Position numbers and translations under genes: made by a program
Shown here: positions 57,917-64,000 of the stretch, in pieces
Position numbering within the stretch: the stretch's first letter is position 1
Layout: each line of letters begins with the position of its first letter
From: Branchinecta lynchi
Taxonomy: Eukaryota > Arthropoda > Branchiopoda > Anostraca > Branchinectidae
NCBI GenBank assembly: GCA_023053575.1
Contig: JAKZAP010000173.1
Coordinates: 1-64,000, forward strand
Reading direction: 5' to 3'
Length of the DNA: 64,000 nucleotides
Notes under the pieces: model-generated
The model's database searches: none
Seen by the model: only the letters and a program-made list of their open reading frames with translations
What the model was told of the DNA's origin: nothing

Positions 57917-60516
57917 CCCGCAAGGTTGGTTTTCCCACAAGGTTTGTTTCCCCACAAGGTTTGTTTTCCCACAAGGTTTGTTTTCCCACAAGGTTGGTTT
58001 TCCCGAAAGGTTTGTTTCCCCACAAGGTTGGTTTTCCCACAAGGTTGGTTTTCCCGCAGGGTTTGTTTTCCCACAAGGTTAGTTTTCCCGCAAGGTTTGT
58101 TTCCCCACAAGGTTTGTTTTCCCACAAGGTTTGTTTTCCCACTGTGTTGGTTTTCCCAAAAGGTTCGCTTTCCCAAAAGGTTGGTTTTCCCACAAGGTTG
58201 GTTTTCCCACAAGGTTGGTTTTCCCGCAGGGTTGCTTTCCCCATAAGGTTGGTTTTCCCAAAAGGTTTGCTTTCCCGCAAGGCTGGTTTTCCCACAAGGT
58301 TTGTTTCCCCACAATGTTTGTTTTCTCACAAGGTTTGTTTTCCCACAAGGTTGGTTTTCCCGAAAGGTTTGTTTCCCCACAAGGTTGGTTTTCCCACAAG
58401 GCTGGTTTTCCCGCAGGGTTTGTTTTCCCACAAGGTTAGTTTTCCCGCAAGGTTTGTTTTCCCACAAGGTTAGTTTTCCCACAAGGTTTGTTTCCCCACA
58501 AGGTTTGTTTCCCCACAAGGTTTGTTTTCCCACAAGGATTTTTTTCTCACAAGGTTTGTTTTCCCACTGTGTTGGTTTTCCCAAGAGGTTCGCTTTCCCG
58601 CAAGGTTCGCTTTCCCGCAAGGTTGATTTTCCCACAAGGTTTGTTTTCTCACAAGGTTTGTGTTCCCACTAGGTTTGTTTCCCCACAAGGTTTGTTTTCT
58701 CAAAAGGTTTGTTTTCCCACAAGGTTTGTTTTCCCACAAGGTTTGTTTTGCCACAAGACTGGTTTTCCAGAAAGGTTTGTTTCCCCACAAGGTTGGTTTT
58801 CCCACAAGGTTTGTTTTCCCGCAGGGTTTGTTTTCCCACAAGGTTAGTTTTCCCGCAAGGTTTGTTTTCCCACAAGGTTAGTTTTCCCACAAGGTTTGTT
58901 TCCCCACAAGGTTTGTTTCCCCACAAGGTTTGTTTTCCCACAAGGATTGTTTTCCCACAAGGTTTGTTTTCCCACTGTGTTGGTTTTCCCAAAAGGTTCG
59001 CTTTCCCGCAAGGTTGGTTTTCCCACAAGGTTGGTTTTCCCGCAGGGTTTGTTTCCCCATAAGGTTGGTCTTCCCAAAAGGTTTGTATTCTCACAAGGTT
59101 TGTTTTCCCACTAGGTTGGTTTTCCCACAAGGTTTGTTTTCCCACAAGGTTTGTTTACCCACAAGGTTTGTTTTCCCCCAAGGTTGGTTTTCGCGCAAGG
59201 TTGGTTTTCCCATAAGGTTGGTTTTCCCACAAGGTTGGTTTTCCCGCAAGGTTAGTTTTCCCACAATGTCTGATTTAACACAATGTTTGTTTTCCCACAA
59301 GGTTGGTTTTCCCGAAAGGTTTGTTTCCCCACAAGGTTGGTTTTCCCACAAGGTTGGTTTTCCCGCAGGGTTTTTTTTCCCACAAGGTTAGTTTTCCCGC
59401 AAGGTTTGTTTTCCCACAAGGTTGGTTATCCCGAAAGGTTTGTTTCCCCACAAGGTTGCTTTTCCCACAAGGTTGGTTTTCCCGCAGGGTTTGTTCTCCC
59501 ACAAGGTTAGTTTTCCCGCAAGGTTTGTTTCCCCACAAGGTTTGTTTTCCCACAAGGTTTGTTTTCCCACTGTGTTGGTTTTCCCAAAAGGTTCGCTTTC
59601 CCACAAGGTTGGTTTTCCCACAAGGTTGGCTTTCCGCAGGGTTGCTTTCCCCATGAGGTTGGTTTTCCCACAAGGTTTGTTTTCTCACAAGGTTTGTTTT
59701 CCCACTAGGTTGTTTTTCCCACTAGGTTGGTTTTCCCACAAGGTTTGTTTTCCCACAAGCTTTGTTTTCCCCCAAGGTTGGTTTTCCCGCAGGGTTTGTT
59801 TTCCCACAAGGTTAGTTTTCCCGCAAGGTTTGTTTCCCCACAAGGTTTGTTTTCCCACAAGGTTTGTTTTCCCACTGTGTTGGTTTTCCCAAAAGGTTCG
59901 CTTTCCCACAAGGTTGGTTTTCCCACAAGGTTGGTTTTCCCACAAGGTTGGTTTTCCCGCAGGGTTGCTTTCCCCATAAGGTTGGTTTTCCCACAAGGTT
60001 TGTTTTCCCACAAGGTTTGTTTCCCCACAAGGTTTGTTTCCCCACAAGGTTTGTTTCCCCACAAGGTTTGTTTTCCCACAAGGATTGTTTTCTCACAAGG
60101 TTTGTTTTCCCACAAGGTTTGTTTCCCCACAAGGTTTGTTTCCCCACAAGGTTTGTTTCCCCACAAGGTTAGTTTTCCCACAAGGTTTGTTTCCCCACAA
60201 GGTTTGTTTCCCCACAAGGTTTGTTTTCCCACAAGGATTGTTTTCTCACAAGGTTTGTTTTCCCACTGTGTTGGTTTTCCCAAGAGGTTCGCTTTCCCGC
60301 AAGGTTCGCTTTCCCGCAAGGTTGGTTTTCCCACAAGGTTTGTTTTCTCACAAGGTTTGTTTTCCCACTAGGTTTGTTTCCCCACAAGGTTTGTTTTCTC
60401 ACAAGGTTTGTTTTCCCACAAGGTTTGTTTCCCCACAAGGTTTGTTTCCCCACAAGGTTTGTTTTCCCACAAGGATTGTTTTCTCACAAGGTTTGTTTTC
60501 CCACTGTGTTGGTTTT
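57917..60516 (-). repeat. 2.6-kb duplication (offset 3,484), copy 1
   Basis: Matches 61401-64000 at 3,484 bp (205 monomers minus one base). One monomer is lost near 58500 and regained near 58720 relative to the other copy. The copies share rare variants: the landmark monomer with ATGTCTG, CTTTTCCCACAAGG after CAAGGTTG (59458), and GGCTTTCCGCAGG (59628). Confidence 0.87.
59267..59285 (-). repeat. Landmark divergent monomer, copy 10
   Basis: 7,225 bp (425 monomers) after copy 9. First base is T instead of G (TGTCTGATTT), a variant shared only with copy 11. Confidence 0.9.
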
Positions 60517-61400
60517 CCCAAAAGGTTCGCTTTCCCGCAAGGTTCGCTTTCCCGCAAGGTTGGTTTTCCCACAAGGTTTGTTTTCTCACAAGGTTTGTTT
60601 TCCCACTAGGTTTGTTTCCCCACAAGGTTTGTTTTTTCACAAGGTTTGTTTTCCCACAAGGTTTGTTTTCCCACAAGGTTTGTTTTCCCACAAGGTTTGT
60701 TTTGCCACAAGGTTGGTTTTCCAGAAAGGTTTGTTTCCCCACAAGGTTGGTTTTCCCACAAGGTTTGTTTTCCCGCAGGGTTTGTTTTCCCACAAGGTTA
60801 GTTTTCCCGCAAGGTTTGTTTTCCCACAAGGTTAGTTTTCCCACAAGGTTTGTTTCCCCACAAGGTTTGTTTCCCCACAAGGTTTGTTTTTCCACAAGGA
60901 TTGTTTTCTCACAAGGTTTGTTTTCCCACTGTGTTGGTTTTCCCAAAAGGTTCGCTTTCCCGCAAGGTTGGTTTTCCCACAAGGTTGGTTTTCCCGCAGG
61001 GTTTGTTTCCCCATAAAGTTGGTTTTCCCACAAGGTTTGTTTTCTCACAAGGTTTGTTTTCCCACTAGGTTGGTTTTCCCACAAGGTTTGTTTTCCCACA
61101 AGGTTTGTTTACCCACAAGGTTTGTTTTCCCACAAGGTTGGTTTTCACGCAGGGTTTGTTTTCCCACAAGGTTAGTTTTCCCGCAAGGTTTGTTTCCCCA
61201 CAAGGTTTGTTTTCCAACAAGGATTGTTTTCTCACAAGGTTTGATTTCCTACTAGGTTTGTTTCCCCACAAGGTTTGTTTTCCCACAAGGTTTGCTTTCC
61301 CCCAAGGTTGGTTTTCCCGCAAGGTTGGTTTTCCCACAAGGTTTGTTTTCCCACTGTGTTGGTTTTCCCAAAAGGTTCACTTTCCCACAAGGTTGGTTTT
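60517..61400 (-). repeat. Satellite between the copies of the 3,484-bp duplication
   Basis: About 0.9 kb of reverse monomers with no unique DNA. It contains TTTTTTCACAAGG (60632), TTTTCACGCAGG (61143) and TTTCCTACTAGG (61247) variants. The last is shared with 55670, linking this stretch to the divergent block there. Confidence 0.8.
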
Positions 61401-64000
61401 CCCGCAAGGTTGGTTTTCCCACAAGGTTTGTTTCCCCACAAGTTTTGTTTTCCCACAAGGTTTGTTTTCCCACAAGGTTGGTTTTCCCGAAAGGTTTGTT
61501 TCCCCACAAGGTTGGTTTTCCCACAAGGTTGGTTTTCCCGCAGGGTTTGTTTTCCCACAAGGTTAGTTTTCCCGCAAGGTTTGTTTCCCCACAAGGTTTG
61601 TTTTCCCACAAGGTTTGTTTTCCCACTGTGTTGGTTTTCCCAAAAGGTTCGCTTTCCCAAAAGGTTGGTTTTCCCACAAGGTTGGTTTTCCCACAAGGTT
61701 GGTTTTCCCGCAGGGTTGCTTTCCCCATAAGGTTGGTTTTCCCAAAAGGTTCGCTTTCCCGCAAGGCTGGTTTTCCCACAAGGTTTGTTTCCCCACAATG
61801 TTTGTTTTCTCACAAGGTTTGTTTTCCCACAAGGTTGGTTTTCCCGAAAGGTTTGTTTCCCCACAAGGTTGGTTTTCCCACAAGGCTGGTTTTCCCGCAG
61901 GGTTTGTTTTCCCACAAGGTTAGTTTTCCCGCAAGGTTTGTTTTCCCACAAGGTTAGTTTTCCCACAAGGTTTGTTTCCCCACAAGGTTTGTTTTCCCAC
62001 AAGGATTGTTTTCTCACAAGGTTTGTTTTCCCACTGTGTTGGTTTTCCCAAGAGGTTCGCTTTCCCGCAAGGTTCGCTTTCCCGCAAGGTTGTTTTTCCC
62101 ACAAGGTTTGTTTTCTCACAAGGTTTGTGTTCCCACTAGGTTTGTTTCCCCACAAGGTTTGTTTTCTCAAAAGGTTTGTTTTCCCACAAGGTTTGTTTTC
62201 CCACAAGGTTTGTTTTCCCACAAGGTTTGTTTTGCCACAAGGCTGGTTTTCCAGAAAGGTTTGTTTCCCCACAAGGTTGGTTTTCCCACAAGGTTTGTTT
62301 TCCCGCAGGGTTTGTTTTCCCACAAGGTTAGTTTTCCCGCAAGGTTTGTTTTCCCACAAGGTTAGTTTTCCCACAAGGTTTGTTTCCCCACAAGGTTTGT
62401 TTCCCCACAAGGTTTGTTTTCCCACAAGGATTGTTTTCCCACAAGGTTTGTTTTCCCACTGTGTTGGTTTTCCCAAAAGGTTCGCTTTCCCGCAAGGTTG
62501 GTTTTCCCACAAGGTTGGTTTTCCCGCAGGGTTTGTTTCCCCATAAGGTTGGTCTTCCCAAAAGGTTTGTATTCTCACAAGGTTTGTTTTCCCACTAGGT
62601 TGGTTTTCCCACAAGGTTTGTTTTCCCACAAGGTTTGTTTACCCACAAGGTTTGTTTTCCCCCAAGGTTGGTTTTCGCGCAAGGTTGGTTTTCCCATAAG
62701 GTTGGTTTTCCCACAAGGTTGGTTTTCCCGCAAGGTTAGTTTTCCCACAATGTCTGATTTAACACAATGTTTGTTTTCCCACAAGGTTGGTTTTCCCGAA
62801 AGGTTTGTTTCCCCACAAGGTTGGTTTTCCCACAAGGTTGGTTTTCCCGCAGGGTTTTTTTTCCCACAAGGTTAGTTTTCCCGCAAGGTTTGTTTTCCCA
62901 CAAGGTTGGTTATCCCGAAAGGTTTGTTTCCCCACAAGGTTGCTTTTCCCACAAGGTTGGTTTTCCCGCAGGGTTTGTTCTCCCACAAGGTTAGTTTTCC
63001 CGCAAGGTTTGTTTCCCCACAAGGTTTGTTTTCCCACAAGGTTTGTTTTCCCACTGTGTTGGTTTTCCCAAAAGGTTCGCTTTCCCACAAGGTTGGTTTT
63101 CCCACAAGGTTGGCTTTCCGCAGGGTTGCTTTCCCCATGAGGTTGGTTTTCCCACAAGGTTTGTTTTCTCACAAGGTTTGTTTTCCCACTAGGTTGTTTT
63201 TCCCACTAGGTTGGTTTTCCCACAAGGTTTGTTTTCCCACAAGCTTTGTTTTCCCCCAAGGTTGGTTTTCCCGCAGGGTTTGTTTTCCCACAAGGTTAGT
63301 TTTCCCGCAAGGTTTGTTTCCCCACAAGGTTTGTTTTCCCACAAGGTTTGTTTTCCCACTGTGTTGGTTTTCCCAAAAGGTTCGCTTTCCCACAAGGTTG
63401 GTTTTCCCACAAGGTTGGTTTTCCCACAAGGTTGGTTTTCCCGCAGGGTTGCTTTCCCCATAAGGTTGGTTTTCCCACAAGGTTTGTTTTCCCACAAGGT
63501 TTGTTTCCCCACAAGGTTTGTTTCCCCACAAGGTTTGTTTCCCCACAAGGTTTGTTTTCCCACAAGGATTGTTTTCTCACAAGGTTTGTTTTCCCACAAG
63601 GTTTGTTTCCCCACAAGGTTTGTTTCCCCACAAGGTTTGTTTCCCCACAAGGTTAGTTTTCCCACAAGGTTTGTTTCCCCACAAGGTTTGTTTCCCCACA
63701 AGGTTTGTTTTCCCACAAGGATTGTTTTCTCACAAGGTTTGTTTTCCCACTGTGTTGGTTTTCCCAAGAGGTTCACTTTCCCGCAAGGTTCGCTTTCCCG
63801 CAAGGTTGGTTTTCCCACAAGGTTTGTTTTCTCACAAGGTTTGTTTTCCCACTAGGTTTGTTTCCCCACAAGGTTTGTTTTCTCACAAGGTTTGTTTTCC
63901 CACAAGGTTTGTTTCCCCACAAGGTTTGTTTCCCCACAAGGTTTGTTTTCCCACAAGGATTGTTTTCTCACAAGGTTTGTTTTCCCACTGTGTTGGTTTT
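61401..64000 (-). repeat. 2.6-kb duplication (offset 3,484), copy 2
   Basis: Second copy of 57917-60516, cut by the window edge. Differences are rare, for example GAGGTTCACTTTCCC near 63770 against GAGGTTCGCTTTCCC, a change at a CpG. Confidence 0.87.
62751..62769 (-). repeat. Landmark divergent monomer, copy 11
   Basis: 3,484 bp after copy 10 (205 monomers minus one base) with the same leading T. Confidence 0.9.

Larger units (their letters stand above)
1..64000. repeat. 17-bp satellite array filling the window
   Basis: Every line of sequence is built from a 17-bp unit, consensus GGGAAAACAAACCTTGT on one strand and ACAAGGTTTGTTTTCCC on the other. Both array edges lie outside the window. The consensus is 7/17 G+C and strongly A-rich on one strand (7 A, 3 T). 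Common variants change base 9 (A, C, T or G), bases 16-17 (GT, GC, AT, TC, TT, AG) and bases 2-7 (GAGAAAAC, GGGGAAAC, GGGAAAGC). No segment over about 40 bp departs from the unit. The size, the higher-order structure and the absence of genes fit a eukaryotic heterochromatic satellite. The family name and species are not determinable here. Confidence 0.97.
34405..64000 (-). repeat. Reverse-polarity satellite block 4
   Basis: Reverse monomers to the end of the window. The block resumes the HOR at the position equivalent to 25398, and 35200-36200 matches 17425-18400. From there it becomes a series of direct duplications of 1.4-6.6 kb. It holds ten of the eleven TGATTTAACACAATG landmarks. Confidence 0.95.

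Noticed and set aside
1..64000. Hundreds of open reading frames of 60-626 codons on both strands
   Set aside because: All translate the same 17-mer in shifted frames, overlap on both strands, start at variant ATG, GTG or TTG codons within repeats, and stop at variant TAA, TAG or TGA. There is no domain, no signal and no codon structure apart from the repeat.
1..64000. CRISPR-like array of short regular repeats
   Set aside because: There are no unique spacers: the 17-bp units abut, and variation is substitution of the same unit.
1..64000. CENP-B box (17 bp, NTTCGNNNNANNCGGGN)
   Set aside because: The closest text, TTTCGGGAAAACCAACC, has TTCG and the A but CAAC where CGGG is needed. The equal length of 17 bp is coincidental as far as I can see.
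1..64000. Canonical G-quadruplex or i-motif arrays from the GGG/CCC runs
   Set aside because: Runs of three G recur every 17 bp, so loops are about 13-14 nt, beyond the usual 1-7 nt.
1..64000. Telomere or interstitial telomere repeat
   Set aside because: No TTAGGG or similar tandem hexamer or heptamer; GGTTAG occurs only as a monomer variant.

Overview
The whole 64 kb window is one uninterrupted satellite DNA array. Its unit is 17 bp, consensus GGGAAAACAAACCTTGT (other strand ACAAGGTTTGTTTTCCC), giving roughly 3,760 monomers. I find no gene, RNA gene, transposable element, CRISPR array or stretch of unique sequence. An array of this size, with kilobase-scale higher-order repeats, points to heterochromatin of a eukaryotic nuclear genome (centromeric, pericentromeric, subtelomeric or a supernumerary/sex chromosome). 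The species cannot be told from the sequence, and I do not recognise the monomer as a named satellite family.

Layout by polarity (consensus GGGAAAACAAACCTTGT read on + is called forward): forward 1-13768; reverse 13769-31757; forward 31758 to about 34404; reverse about 34405-64000. Monomers differ at a few fixed positions (base 9, bases 16-17, bases 2-7). The order of these variants forms blocks of about 15-16 monomers and larger higher-order repeats (HORs). Left domain: a 3.6-4.0 kb HOR in two copies (about 80-3951 and 3952-7557), then a less ordered part to 13768. Middle domain: a 2,976-bp HOR (about 23400-31757, with a related stretch at 14650-17400) and a 2,635-bp tandem duplication (16160-21332). 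Right domain: a patchwork of recent direct duplications offset by 1,802, 3,111, 6,596, 2,142, 1,411 (twice) and 3,484 bp. Nearly all offsets are exact multiples of 17 or within one base.

The most striking structure is a 1,574-bp inverted repeat (30184-31757 and 32754-34327, spacer 996 bp) that appears perfect by eye. Both arms contain the junction of an earlier 1.27-kb tandem duplication, so the order of events can be read. Eleven copies of one very divergent monomer (core TGATTTAACACAATG) act as landmarks; most of their spacings are exact multiples of 17.

The many long open reading frames on both strands are artefacts. The 17-mer has no stop codon in any frame on either strand, and three monomers (51 bp) encode a 17-residue repeat. 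No gene is annotated. All alignments were done by eye, so boundaries marked 'about' may be off by one or a few monomers.
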